Source: Streptomyces sulfonofaciens
Lineage (GTDB): Bacteria > Actinomycetota > Actinomycetes > Streptomycetales > Streptomycetaceae
Direction: 5' to 3'
DNA length: 64,000 nt
Assembly (NCBI RefSeq): GCF_014656295.1
Contig: NZ_BNCD01000006.1
Span: 62,001 to 126,000 of the forward strand
This document shows positions 24,902 through 33,911 of the stretch, one piece after another. The position numbers were made by a program, and so were the translations under genes. Under the pieces are notes generated by a model, which saw nothing but the letters and a program-made list of their open reading frames with translations, had not been told where the DNA came from and searched no databases. Numbering within the stretch: position 1 is the stretch's first letter; every line of letters begins with the position of its first letter.

Positions 24902-26776
24902 ATGCGGTTCAGGCTGCGGGACCGGTTGCGGTACTGGTTCGACGGCACGATGGACCGCGGCACCCCGGCTCTCATCGGCTGGCTCGCGCTGGCGTCCCTG
25001 GCCCTGGTCGCCGTCGTCTCCGCCCTGGTCGTCGCCTTCACCACCTCCGACGCCGAGCAGAACGGCGGCTGGCGCGGTGTCGTCTGGATGAGCCTGCTGC
25101 GCACCCTCGACCCGGGCACCATGGGCGGCGACACAGGTCGGCCGGTCTTCCTGGCCCTGATGCTCACGGTGACGATCGGAGGGATCTTCATCGTGAGCGC
25201 GTTGATCGGTGTACTGGCCAGAGGTCTGGAGAACCGGATCCAGGAGTTGCGCAAGGGCCGCTCGCGACTGATAGAGCGTGGGCACACGATCGTCCTGGGC
25301 TGGTCGGACCAGGTCTTCACGGTCATCGCGGAACTCGTCGAGGCGAACCAGAGCGAACGCCGCTCGTGCGTGGTGATCCTCGCCGACCAGGACAAGGTCG
25401 ACATGGAGGACCAGATCCGCCAGCGCATACCGGACACCGGCCGTACCCGGGTCATCTGCCGCTCGGGCAACCCGCTGGAGCGGCCCGATCTGGAGCTGGT
25501 CAGTCCCGACACCGCGAAGGCGATCATGGTCCTGCCGCCGGTCGGGGACGACAGTGACGTGGACGCGATCAAGGTCTTGCTGCTGCTGAACAACCGGGTC
25601 TGGCGCGGTGAGCGCCCCACCGTCGTCGCGGCCGTCCAGAGTTCGGACAACCTGCCCGCCGCACGGCTGGCGGCGGGCGAGAAGTCCCTGATAGTCGACG
25701 CCGACGACATCGCGGTGCGCCTCATCGCGCAGTCGCACCGGCAGACGGGGCTGTCCACCGTCTTCAACGAACTGCTCAGCTTCGTGGGCAACGAACTCTA
25801 TTTCCGTGACGAGCCGGCGCTGACGGGACGCACCTACGGCGAAGCACTCCTCGCCTACTCCCTCGGCGCCCCCGCCGGGCTGCGCACGCGCGACGGCAGG
25901 GTGCTGGTGAACCCGCCGACGGACACCGTCATCGCCCCTGGTGAGCAGATTCTCGTGGTCGCCGAGGACGATCTGGCGATACGGCTCGCCCAGTCGCCCC
26001 CGACCGTCGTCACCGCCGCCGTCACCGTGCCGCGCGAGCGGCCGCCGTCGCCCGACCGCACGCTCATGGTCGGCTGGAACTCCCGCGCGCCCAGACTCAT
26101 CTCGTTGCTCGACAGTTTCGTCGAGCCCGCGTCGATCGTGGACGTCACGGCGCCGAGACGGCCGCCCGAGAAGGAGTTACCGCAGGGCCTGAGCCACCTC
26201 CAGCTCGGATACCGGTACTGCGAGCCGACCCGAAGATCCTCCCTGGAGGAACTCGACCTGGGGGGCTACCAGCACATCGTCGTGCTGTCCGACGACCGCG
26301 TCGCACCGGACCGGGCGGACGACCGGGCATTGGTGACCCTGCTTCACCTGCGCGACATCGAGATGGCGCTCGGTGACCCCTACTCGATCGTCACCGAGAT
26401 GAACGACGACGGCAACCGCGAGATAGCCCAGGTCACCAAGGCGGACGACTTCATCGTGAGCACCAAGGTGATCACTCTGCTGCTGACCCAGCTAACCGAG
26501 AACCCGCACCTGGAGGCCGTGTTCACCGACCTGTTCAACCCCGAGGGGGCCGAGATCTACCTCAAGCCGGCGGCCGATTACCTCGTACCCGGAGCCGAGG
26601 CCAACTTCGCCACGGTGGTGGCCGCCGCACGCGACCGCGGAGAGTCGGCCATCGGCTACCGCCTGGCCCGGCACGGGCACGAGCCTCCCGGCTACGGCGT
26701 CTTCCTGAACCCGTCGAAGACCGGTTCGCTCGTGCTGGAGGAAGGGGATGCGGTGATCGTCCTCGCCGAGGACTGA
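24902..26776 (+). CDS. CASTOR/POLLUX-type ion channel with RCK-like NAD-binding domains
   Basis: The protein has 624 residues. Two membrane helices (~22-45 and ~83-105) flank a pore-like segment, followed by KGRSRLIERGHTIVLGWSD, which starts the first Rossmann/RCK-like domain as in plant CASTOR/POLLUX and bacterial relatives. A second such domain begins near DRTLMVGWNSRAP (~380). The role is a ligand-gated cation channel in the cytoplasmic membrane. ATG 24902 follows GGGGATGGGGGCGG. One leucine in EKELPQG is encoded by TTA (26177-26179), making expression bldA-dependent in a Streptomyces host. It is monocistronic. Confidence 0.88.
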   Translation: MRFRLRDRLRYWFDGTMDRGTPALIGWLALASLALVAVVSALVVAFTTSDAEQNGGWRGVVWMSLLRTLDPGTMGGDTGRPVFLALMLTVTIGGIFIVSALIGVLARGLENRIQELRKGRSRLIERGHTIVLGWSDQVFTVIAELVEANQSERRSCVVILADQDKVDMEDQIRQRIPDTGRTRVICRSGNPLERPDLELVSPDTAKAIMVLPPVGDDSDVDAIKVLLLLNNRVWRGERPTVVAAVQSSDNLPAARLAAGEKSLIVDADDIAVRLIAQSHRQTGLSTVFNELLSFVGNELYFRDEPALTGRTYGEALLAYSLGAPAGLRTRDGRVLVNPPTDTVIAPGEQILVVAEDDLAIRLAQSPPTVVTAAVTVPRERPPSPDRTLMVGWNSRAPRLISLLDSFVEPASIVDVTAPRRPPEKELPQGLSHLQLGYRYCEPTRRSSLEELDLGGYQHIVVLSDDRVAPDRADDRALVTLLHLRDIEMALGDPYSIVTEMNDDGNREIAQVTKADDFIVSTKVITLLLTQLTENPHLEAVFTDLFNPEGAEIYLKPAADYLVPGAEANFATVVAAARDRGESAIGYRLARHGHEPPGYGVFLNPSKTGSLVLEEGDAVIVLAED

Positions 26777-27069
26777 CGGCCGGCGCCGGCAGCCCGCGCA
26801 TCCGGCGGGACGGTCGGAACGTACCCCCGTCCCACGGCCGGCGGGGCCGCGGCTGCCCGTTCGGCAGCGGGACGGCCGGGGCGGGCAGCGGGCCGGTCCG
26901 GGAGCACCCCGGCGCACGCCGCCCCACGGCGAGGGCGGCCTGCCGCCCCCATCGGGCGTAACAGGATGCGGCCCTCCGGCGCGGCTCCGCCCGTGCGCCA
27001 CCGGCGCACGTAGGTTGGCGCCGCAACGGCCGGTCCCGGGTCTCTTGCGCCTCCCTGGAAGAAGAAAGC

Positions 27070-27807
27070 ATGCCTGTTCGGACGTCAGCGGCCATCAGGC
27101 GGATGGGCCGGTGGCTCGGCTGGGACGCCGCTCCCCCGCGGGCGACCCCAGCCGGTCCCGGCGCGCCGCTGTTCACGGCGGACTTCTCCGCGGCCGGGCA
27201 GTGGGTGGCGGGGCGTTCCTGGGCGTATCCGGGCGGCGGGCCGACGAACCCCGGTGACAACAAGCTGGACCACCTGGTCACCGACCCCGACTACAGCCGT
27301 TCCGGCGTCTTCCGTGCGACGCGCCGCGCGGACGGCACGTGGAGTACGGGGCTGCTCACCACGGAGAGCAGCGACGAAGGATTCATGGTGAGAACGGGCG
27401 ACGTCCTGCACGCCCGGGTGCGGTTGCCCCGCGAGCTCGGAGCGTGGCCGGCGATCTGGACGTGGCATGAAGGGGGCCAGGAGATCGATGTCTTCGAGTA
27501 CCACCCGGACAACCCGGACGTGCTGGAGTTCTCGAACCACGTCAACGGGGGGTGTCACTACTACCGCAGCCCGGCGATCCGGCCAGGGGCATGGGTGGAA
27601 CTGAAGGTCGAGTTCGGCGCGTCGTGCGTGGCCTGGTGGGTGGACGGACGCCTCGCCCATGCCGACGGCACCGGCGTGGGCGAGCACTGGAACGCCCACC
27701 TCATCGTGAATCTCTCCGTCTGCGCCGGTGAGCACCATCCGGCACCAGAACCGCACGTGTACGACATGGCGTTCGAGGTGAGCCGGCTGCACGTGTCCCG
27801 GTGCTGA
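27070..27807 (+). CDS. GH16-like beta-glucanase-fold protein without signal peptide
   Basis: The 245-residue protein has a concanavalin-A-like fold with the family-16 catalytic signature EIDVFEYHP (E-x-D-x-x-E, the laminarinase-type spacing) near residues 140-147, and aromatic residues around AIWTWHEGG and WWVDGRLAH. GH16 enzymes cleave beta-1,3 or mixed-link glucans and are normally secreted, yet the N-terminus (MPVRTSAAIRRMGRWLGWD) has no hydrophobic signal segment. GAAGAAAG precedes the ATG weakly. It may be exported by another route, act inside the cell, or function as a lectin. Confidence 0.75.
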   Translation: MPVRTSAAIRRMGRWLGWDAAPPRATPAGPGAPLFTADFSAAGQWVAGRSWAYPGGGPTNPGDNKLDHLVTDPDYSRSGVFRATRRADGTWSTGLLTTESSDEGFMVRTGDVLHARVRLPRELGAWPAIWTWHEGGQEIDVFEYHPDNPDVLEFSNHVNGGCHYYRSPAIRPGAWVELKVEFGASCVAWWVDGRLAHADGTGVGEHWNAHLIVNLSVCAGEHHPAPEPHVYDMAFEVSRLHVSRC

Positions 27808-27864
27808 CCGCGCACCCGCGGGGGCCGCGGCCCGGGGCTCGGCAGCCGGGCCCGCCGCCGAGCT

Positions 27865-28113
27865 CAGGACCGCCAACGCTGCAACATCGAACGCGGCATC
27901 CCAGTTCTCCGGCCGCGCGGCGGCCACCACCCCAGCCAACGGCAGCGTCGATGCCTGGGCATCCCGGGCCAGCCGGGCCAGATCATCCCCAGCGGACGCA
28001 CCGGTCGCCGCGCAGAACAGGAACGGGGCTCCGGAGCGCTCCGCAAACCGCTCGACCAGCCGCGACCTGCCCACCCGGCGCCGACCACGCAACATCACGC
28101 GGCCACCGATGCC
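27865..28113 (-). pseudogene. Relic of an AAA-type ATPase (DUF234/archaeal-ATPase-like)
   Basis: About 83 residues on the minus strand resemble the nucleotide-binding start of this family: VMLRGRRRVGRSRLVERFAE, then FLFCAATGAS, then ENWDAAFDVAALAVL. The P-loop lysine is replaced by arginine (GRRRVGRS). Upstream there is no start or N-terminal domain, and downstream the frame runs antisense into the GH16 gene, so both ends are missing. It marks the left edge of the accessory region. Confidence 0.6.
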
Positions 28114-28340
28114 CCGCAGCCGGTACGGAATCCGATGGAAGGGTCCGCGACCACGGCCAGGACGCCGGGAACGCGCATGATTTGCGTGGAGCTGGTCCGT
28201 GCACTCCCTGCTGTCAGGCACCGGACAGTGCCCAGCACCGGCGTCCCCGTGACACCCAGCACGGTGCGGATGACCAGGGATGACGACAGGTGACGAGGGG
28301 TCAGCCACCCCGGCACCATCCCAGCACGGAAAAAGTCAAG

Positions 28341-28367
28341 GGCCCGACTCCAAGGAGTCGGGCCTTT
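28341..28367. terminator. Rho-independent terminator at the left of repeat A
   Basis: Perfect 10-base stem (28341-28350 and 28355-28364), loop CAAG, followed by TTT and preceded by AAAAAGTCAA, so it could work in both directions. Confidence 0.8.
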
Positions 28368-28370
28368 CCT

Positions 28371-28464
28371 GACCTGAATGTTTGCTAGATCAGCGACGTA
28401 GCGGTACGGCAGCCGCTAGACGTTGAACCGGAACGTTGAACAATCTGCTCCCCCCTGCGAAAAC
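28371..28464 (+). repeat. ychF-end repeat, copy A
   Basis: GACCTGAATGTTTGC at 28371, CGTTGAACCGGAAC at 28421-28434 (start-to-start distance 50) and TGCGAAAAC at 28456-28464. Its own inverted repeat TAGCGG/CCGCTA lies between (28399-28404 and 28413-28418). It matches copies B and D in arrangement; CGTTGAACCGGAAC also forms the last codons of ychF at 31445. Confidence 0.75.
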
Positions 28465-28529
28465 GCGCTTCCGGGAGGGTGAAACCAGCACCGGGGGAAT
28501 TCCAGACACTCGAAGGGAGCACCGCGTCA

Positions 28530-28558
28530 TTGTGTACATTTGGAACACCTGGTACGCT
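28530..28558 (+). promoter_or_regulatory. relBE promoter with TGTACA palindrome
   Basis: TTGTGT (28530-28535) and TACGCT (28553-28558) have a 17-base spacer; the ATG begins 8 bases after the -10, so the message is leaderless or nearly so. TGTACA (28533-28538) overlaps the -35, a likely autoregulatory operator for the antitoxin. Confidence 0.7.
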
Positions 28559-28565
28559 AGGGCGC

Positions 28566-28832
28566 ATGATGCAGATGCCCATAGAGTCCATCCGCGACGT
28601 CCGCGCGCACCTCGCCGAAGTCGTCGAACGGGCCGATCGCGACGACCAGCCCACCGTGATCACTCGACGAGGCAAAGAAGTCGCCGCCGTCGTGTCGATG
28701 GACGTGTTGCGCAAATACCAGCAATGGGAAGAGCGCGAGATCAATCGCATCATCGACGAGCGGATGGCGAACCGATCGGCCGGAGTCCACATCGAGGACG
28801 TCATGAAGGAAACCCTGGCGCGCGGTGAGTGA
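28566..28832 (+). CDS. relB: RelB/Phd-type antitoxin
   Basis: The 88-residue antitoxin has an N-terminal Phd/YefM-like fold: IESIRDVRAHLAEVVERA, then the TVITRRGKEVAAVVS strand pair, and an acidic, helical C-terminus that would wrap the toxin. It binds and neutralises RelE and represses its own promoter. ATG 28566 sits at the predicted transcript start. The stop lies 8 bases inside the toxin frame. The module lies just right of repeat A. Confidence 0.9.
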   Translation: MMQMPIESIRDVRAHLAEVVERADRDDQPTVITRRGKEVAAVVSMDVLRKYQQWEEREINRIIDERMANRSAGVHIEDVMKETLARGE

Positions 28833-29088
28833 GTACCGAACGGTCTTCCGCCCCGAAGCCCGAGATGAACTGCGCAAGATCCCGCGGGACATGGCACTGC
28901 GCATCCTGGCCAAATTGACCGAACTGGAAAGCGACCCCTTCGGCTTCAATACGACGGCACTCGTGTCCCAGCCGGAGCGCCGCCGTCTACGAGTCGGCGA
29001 CCATCGCGTCGTCTACACCATCGACAACGGAGAACTGGTGGTCTGGGTCGTTCACGTCGGCCACCGGAGCACCGTCTACGACACGTGA
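28825..29088 (+). CDS. relE: RelE-family mRNA interferase toxin
   Basis: The 87-residue RelE/ParE-superfamily toxin starts at GTG 28825. YRTVFRPEARDELRKIP is the typical first strand and basic helix; RRRLRVGDHRVVYTID gives the basic active-site strands, ending VHVGHRSTVYD. RelE proteins cleave mRNA at the ribosome. It overlaps the antitoxin by 8 bases, the normal coupled order. A degenerate copy of this junction is found at 29365-29440. Confidence 0.92.
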   Translation: MSEYRTVFRPEARDELRKIPRDMALRILAKLTELESDPFGFNTTALVSQPERRRLRVGDHRVVYTIDNGELVVWVVHVGHRSTVYDT

Positions 29089-29165
29089 TCACGCGTCAGG
29101 AAATCCCGCACGTAACCAGCACGGGACCGGCGAAGGGGTCGGCTCCGCATGGACCGCCCCCTTCC

Positions 29166-29259
29166 GACCTGCATGCTTGACGAATTGCCTACCTTAAGGT
29201 AATGAACCGACTACACGTTGAACCTGAACCCCCAATAAGGAGCTTCCACCTGCAGAAAC
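29166..29259 (+). repeat. ychF-end repeat, copy B
   Basis: GACCTGCATGCTTG at 29166, CGTTGAACCTGAAC at 29216-29229 (distance 50), and CCACCTGCAGAAAC ending at 29259. Its inverted repeat is the perfect palindrome TACCTTAAGGTA (29190-29201), different in sequence from those of copies A and D but similarly placed. Four CCAGCAC heptamers follow at 29280-29326. Confidence 0.75.
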
Positions 29260-29364
29260 ACGGCTCCCGCGGGCCTCATCCAGCACCGATCCAGCACGGT
29301 GCAAGGTCAACCAGCACATCCAGCACCCACGATCGCTACACGGAAACTGCCCGCCGCCACCCTG

Positions 29365-29440
29365 TCGAGGGCACCCTGAGGGAGACGCTGGTAGCCAGTG
29401 AGTGAGTCTCCCGGACCGTCTTCCGAGCCTAAGTACACCC
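29365..29440 (+). pseudogene. Relic of a second relB-relE junction
   Basis: TCGAGG and the following bases to GTGAGTGAGT align without gaps to the 3' end of relB and the start of relE (28789-28835). The GTG start and TGA stop keep the same 5-base offset seen in the intact module (GTG 29398, TGA 29403-29405), and the relB-like frame ends RETLVASE where relB has KETLARGE. After GTGAGTGAGT the relE-like part (CCGTCTTCCG) is out of frame and soon lost. Confidence 0.6.
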
Positions 29441-29573
29441 CAATTGGCGGAGAAACCTCGCGATGCGGGAGGTTCAGCTTCCTGCGAACAAAGGTCCGCC
29501 CGGCGGCGCCACTGGATGGGGTCAGCATCAACTTCGAGACCATCGACCGGACGTACCCTCGCCACCTCCGAGG

Positions 29574-30567
29574 TCAGTCGAGCTTCTCGAACGCCGGCCT
29601 TGGTGCGATGACGGGCGTGCGCTTTTCATTGATATTGAGCCATGTCGGAGCTTCCACCGACATGAGCTTGCGGTCGACAGTAATCAGATTCTGCTGCGCC
29701 GCTTCGTTTAGGGCGTCAAGTATATCAACCACCTTCACCTTCCCATACTTCTCCAGTTGAGCCTGGATTTTCTGGGCCTTCGCGCTCGGCTTGTAATAAT
29801 AGGGTGCGCGATCATGCCTGCCAACCGTCAGAATCGCTTCAGCAACTGCTTCATACGCATCGTCAAACAAGCCCATGAAGCCATCGGGGTCTGGCAGTGC
29901 AATCAGATGCAGACTGTTCCACCTCCGATATCCAGCCGAAAGGTCCACGGCCTGTGGAACAATGGCCACTCGGAGTCCATTGCCATCTTCGAGTTGATGC
30001 CAATTACTTTTGATAGTCGCGGCGGCAAACCGCGCCTTCTCCGTACTACTCAGGAACAGGTCGGTCTTCCATACCTTCTTGATCCGTTCCCGCAGATCAG
30101 GTTCGGCGGCGACACCGCGAGCAGCGATCGGCACCCAGGATCCAAATGCGAACGGCCGACCTGACCCGTCAGGCAACAGCACCGCATCGCCACTCGCGTT
30201 GTTGACGACGGCCTCAGTGAATCCGAGATGGCGTGCACGCTCGTGCCCGAACATCAGAGACGTAGGTCTGTCCAAGTCAGCGAAATCCCTAGGGCTCACC
30301 TTCCTGAGGGCTTCGCTGACCAGATCGGTAACGCGTGGTTCGCCGCCGACAATCGCCTCGTGAACGGCCCACTCAAACCCATCCCCACGCGATCCCTTGT
30401 CGCGGTGCAGGCGAGCGAGTTTCACCCCGATCGCAATTGAGGTCTTCAAGGTCTGCTTGCGACAATTCATCAAAATGGGCTCTCAGAATTGAGCGCGATA
30501 CCGCATAAAGAGCACGACCGTACTCATCAACTGGTTCGGCCTGGCTAAGGAAGGTAACATCGGCCAT
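29574..30567 (-). CDS. Unrecognised lower-GC island gene, apparently frameshifted
   Basis: ATG 30567 has a strong GGGGAG site 8 bases upstream and encodes MADVTFLSQAEPVDEYGR and a helical stretch ending QADLEDLN. A second frame, open from 30473 to 29574, continues in the same style (AIGVKLARLHRDKGSRGD) for about 285 more residues, while its own ATG lacks a ribosome site. Skipping one T in AATTGCG near 30434 would join them into a ~330-residue protein. Base composition is clearly lower in GC than all neighbours, indicating transfer. No known domain, signal peptide or membrane span is seen; position between TA modules suggests a defence or island cargo role (inference). Confidence 0.6.
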
Positions 30568-30596
30568 TCAGCGACTCCCCATTTCGCCACACGAAA

Positions 30597-30661
30597 GGTT
30601 GAACTGGAATGCAGCTACGGCGGAGCTGAACGCCGAACACGGAGATCCCACCTGCGAAAAC
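30597..30661 (+). repeat. ychF-end repeat, partial copy C
   Basis: GGTTGAACTGGAA (30597-30609) and CCCACCTGCGAAAAC (ending 30661) match the right half of copies A and B; no GACCTG half is found 50 bases to the left. A CCAGCAC heptamer follows at 30686. Confidence 0.55.
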
Positions 30662-30708
30662 CGAGGTTCAAAGTAGCTAATCGTCCCAGCACACCGGACA
30701 CTCACCGA

Positions 30709-30963
30709 TCAGTAGTGATACCGGGCAGCGAGGATGACGATCTCATTGTCCGCCACCAGATAGACGAGGCGGTGCTCTTCGTCGATCCGTCGCGACCAGG
30801 CCCCAGGCAGGTGATACTTCAGCGGCTCCGGCTTGCCGATGCCCACGAATGGGTCACGCCTGACATCTTCGATGATCTTGTTGATCCGGGCGAGCATCTT
30901 ACGGTCGTTCTTGAGCCAGGACGTGTAGTCTTCCCAGCCCTGATCCTCGAAGACGAGCCTCAC
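30709..30963 (-). CDS. yoeB: YoeB/Txe-family mRNA interferase toxin
   Basis: The 84-residue toxin is very close to the YoeB consensus: MRLVFEDQGWEDYTSW, then KINKIIEDVRRDPF-like helices (here RINKIIEDVRRDPF), GKPEPLKYHLPGAWSRRI and the C-terminal catalytic VILAARYHY. It cleaves ribosome-bound mRNA. GTG 30963 overlaps the antitoxin stop (GTGA). This copy has its full length and all expected residues, so it is probably functional. Confidence 0.95.
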   Translation of the reverse strand: MRLVFEDQGWEDYTSWLKNDRKMLARINKIIEDVRRDPFVGIGKPEPLKYHLPGAWSRRIDEEHRLVYLVADNEIVILAARYHY

Positions 30964-31241
30964 GCGGCACCCGCACCTGCGTCCGGTGACTCGGGATCGA
31001 TCAGCTCACGCTCCGACACGTTGATGTGCGACAGGGCGTTCTCGTACGCCTTGAGCAACCGCCGGGCGTTCGCTGGCGAGCGCAGCAGGTAGGAGCCCTC
31101 GCGCAGCGCCATGTAGTCCTCAGCCGAGACAAGCACCGCGTTACCGTGCTTGGAGACGATCTCGATGGCCTCATGATTCTCGTTGACCTTTTTGATCAAC
31201 GGAAACAGTTCCTTGCGCGCTTCACTCGCAGTGATGGACAT
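30960..31241 (-). CDS. yefM: YefM/Phd-family antitoxin
   Basis: The 93-residue antitoxin begins MSITASEARKELFPLIKKV, with the AIEIVSKHGNAVLVSAEDY Phd/YefM core and an acidic flexible C-terminus. It neutralises YoeB and autoregulates. ATG 31241 is preceded by GGGAGGG. The inverted repeat at 31261-31284 lies just upstream and is the likely operator. Confidence 0.95.
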   Translation of the reverse strand: MSITASEARKELFPLIKKVNENHEAIEIVSKHGNAVLVSAEDYMALREGSYLLRSPANARRLLKAYENALSHINVSERELIDPESPDAGAGAA

Positions 31242-31260
31242 GACTTCAACCCTCCCATCA

Positions 31261-31284
31261 AGTGGTACTCAATAACGTACCACT
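31261..31284 (-). promoter_or_regulatory. yefM-yoeB operator
   Basis: Perfect 8-base inverted repeat AGTGGTAC / GTACCACT (31261-31268 and 31277-31284) around TCAATAAC, about 20 bases upstream of the antitoxin start; the core GTAC...GTAC arms resemble known YefM sites. Confidence 0.7.
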
Positions 31285-31393
31285 CCTGGTGCCGTCTGAG
31301 AGAGGAGCCGACTGATGGTGCCTCAGCCGATCCAGCACCCATCCAGCACGGAGAAAGGCCAAGACTCCGCCTCCGGAGAGGTGGGCCACATCT

Positions 31394-31439
31394 GACCTGC
31401 ATGTTTGCCACGTCAACGACGTGGTGTTATTTCATCCGC

Positions 31440-31458
<19 letters not shown>
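31394..31458 (+). repeat. ychF-end repeat, copy D (inside and beyond the ychF 3' end)
   Basis: GACCTGCATGTTTGC at 31394 and CGTTGAACCGGAAC at 31445-31458 (distance 51); the latter encodes the final residues of YchF. A perfect CCACGTC/GACGTGG hairpin (31408-31414 and 31418-31424) lies between and may also end ychF transcription. Two CCAGCAC heptamers lie just left (31332, 31343). This is probably the original chromosomal site from which the others derive. Confidence 0.7.
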
Positions 31459-32528
<1,070 letters not shown>

Positions 32529-32941
32529 GTTGCGACTTCCCGTATGTCTGGGCGGGGCGGGGGCCTGGAGCGGCGGCCCGGGTGGTGCGGGCCGATCCAC
32601 CAGTCTACGGCGTCCCGGCGACGGCCCCTTCCGACGGCCGCGGGACCGCTCACCGACGGTCGCGGGACCGCTCACCGACGGCCTCGGGACCGCTCACCGA
32701 CGGCCTCGGGACCGCTCACCGACGGCCTCGGGACCGCTCACCGACCGCCGCAGGCCGCGCCACGCGCCGTCGCACCGCCCCGCGGGGCCCCTCGGCCGCC
32801 CCCGCGCCCCCTCTCCGGGGGCCGCCGCGGGCCCCCGCCCGCCGCCCGCCGCCCCGCGGCGCACCGAACGCCCGGTGAAGCTCGGCCAAAGTGCGTGTCC
32901 CAGGACCTGTTCGGCACATGATCGGACCTAGGTTGGTGCAT
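32529..32941. repeat. Divergent intergenic region with five 22-base tandem repeats
   Basis: CGGGACCGCTCACCGACGGCCT-type units, written here as CGGGACCGCTCACC plus GACGGCCT, run head to tail from 32641 to about 32748, the first and last slightly divergent. The rest is GC-rich and gene-free, and must hold the ychF promoter (minus) and the DUF6542 promoter, where TAGGTT at 32929-32934 is a likely -10. Confidence 0.8.
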
Positions 32942-33691
32942 GTGGACCACCCAAGGACGCGTCCCCCACAGTCCCGACCGCGCCGGACCACCCCGCTGCC
33001 GCCGCAGGGCGGACCGCGCGGCTCCACCGCGGTGTGCCGCGCCTCGAACAGCTCGCGCCGCCCGGCCCCGCCGCTCGCCCGCTCCGTGCCCCGCCTCGTG
33101 CGGACCGTCCCCCGCCTGGTGAGAACGGTGCGCAACGCCCCCAACCCCCGGCTGACCGGTCTTGGCAGCGGTCTGTTCTGCGCCGTGGTGATGTTCCTGA
33201 TCGCCTGTCTGGATCTGGAGCTCCTGGGCGGGTCACCGACGGTCTACGGGGTGTTGTTCCTGCCGGTGAGCACCCTGACCGCGCTCTGGGTGCGGCGCGC
33301 CGACCTGGTGGCCGCGCCGGTCGCCGTTCCCATCGGCTTCGCCCTCGGGGCGCTGCCGATCTCCGGCGGCGCCGACGACGGCTTCGGCAGCCGGGTGATG
33401 GGGCTGTTCACGACGCTGGCGATGTACGCGGTCTGGCTCTACGGCGGCACGCTGATCGCCGGGGTGATCGCGACCGTGCGGAAGATCCGTCTGATGCGTC
33501 GCAGGGCCGCGGCGCTGCGGGAGCGGACGGCCCGCGGCCGGAGTGGCCCAGGACGCGGCGCCGGCAACGGCGGCGGCCCGGGCGGTGGCGGTAGGGGTGG
33601 CGGCGCCCCGGCCGAGCGGGCGGCGCGGGGCCGGCTGCGGCCGCCGCGACCCGGCCAGGCGCCGCCGGGCCCCAGACGGCGGTCCGCCTGA
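32942..33691 (+). CDS. DUF6542-type membrane protein
   Basis: The ~249-residue protein has a basic, proline-rich N-terminus of ~60 residues, then about four hydrophobic helices ([44 protein letters not shown], and [15 protein letters not shown]) and a basic, glycine-rich tail ([12 protein letters not shown]). It matches the actinobacterial DUF6542 family, function unknown. GTG 32942 is close behind TAGGTT, so the message is probably leaderless; GTG 32936 is also possible. It is divergent from ychF. Confidence 0.75.
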   Translation: MDHPRTRPPQSRPRRTTPLPPQGGPRGSTAVCRASNSSRRPAPPLARSVPRLVRTVPRLVRTVRNAPNPRLTGLGSGLFCAVVMFLIACLDLELLGGSPTVYGVLFLPVSTLTALWVRRADLVAAPVAVPIGFALGALPISGGADDGFGSRVMGLFTTLAMYAVWLYGGTLIAGVIATVRKIRLMRRRAAALRERTARGRSGPGRGAGNGGGPGGGGRGGGAPAERAARGRLRPPRPGQAPPGPRRRSA

Positions 33692-33911
33692 CGAGCGGTC
33701 TGCCCGAGGACGCGCCCGGCCGCCTTGGCCGCGGACCCGCCCGGCCGCCAGCCGGGGACTCGCCCGGCCGCGTTGGCCGCGGACCCGCCGGGGCAGGCGC
33801 CCCGCCCGGTCATGCACGGCGGGTGGGCGGCCCTTCGGGTGGGCGGACCGGCGGCCGGTACGGCCGGACAGGGCGGCGCGGGTGGGCAGGCGGGCGGCGC
33901 CCCCGCGGCCC

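Larger units (their letters stand above)
28232..31349 (+). repeat. Cluster of twelve same-orientation CCAGCAC heptamers
   Basis: CCAGCAC begins at 28232, 28256, 28321, 28485, 29116, 29280, 29291, 29311, 29320, 30686, 31332 and 31343, all on the plus strand. By base composition less than one copy would be expected in 3.1 kb. They group on either side of the larger repeats A, B, C and D, as arm-type sites of tyrosine recombinases do around att cores (analogy, not proof). Confidence 0.75.

Noticed and set aside
27085..28308. A complete 407-residue ATPase gene on the minus strand
   Set aside because: Only ~83 residues resemble an ATPase; the rest is antisense to the GH16 gene or low complexity, so it is listed as a relic.
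29307..29543. Minus-strand frame ending in RVAIVGAGCAG, resembling a dinucleotide-binding motif
   Set aside because: The motif is at the extreme C-terminus of a 78-residue frame with no fold around it, and the frame runs antisense through repeats and the relBE relic.
30373..30567. A separate 64-residue gene overlapping a second gene starting at 30473
   Set aside because: Only the first start has a ribosome site, and the two translations join naturally; a frameshifted single gene is the simpler reading, though not proven.
28232..31349. CRISPR array, because of regularly recurring short repeats
   Set aside because: Repeats are 7 bases, irregularly spaced, with genes between them and no spacers or cas genes.
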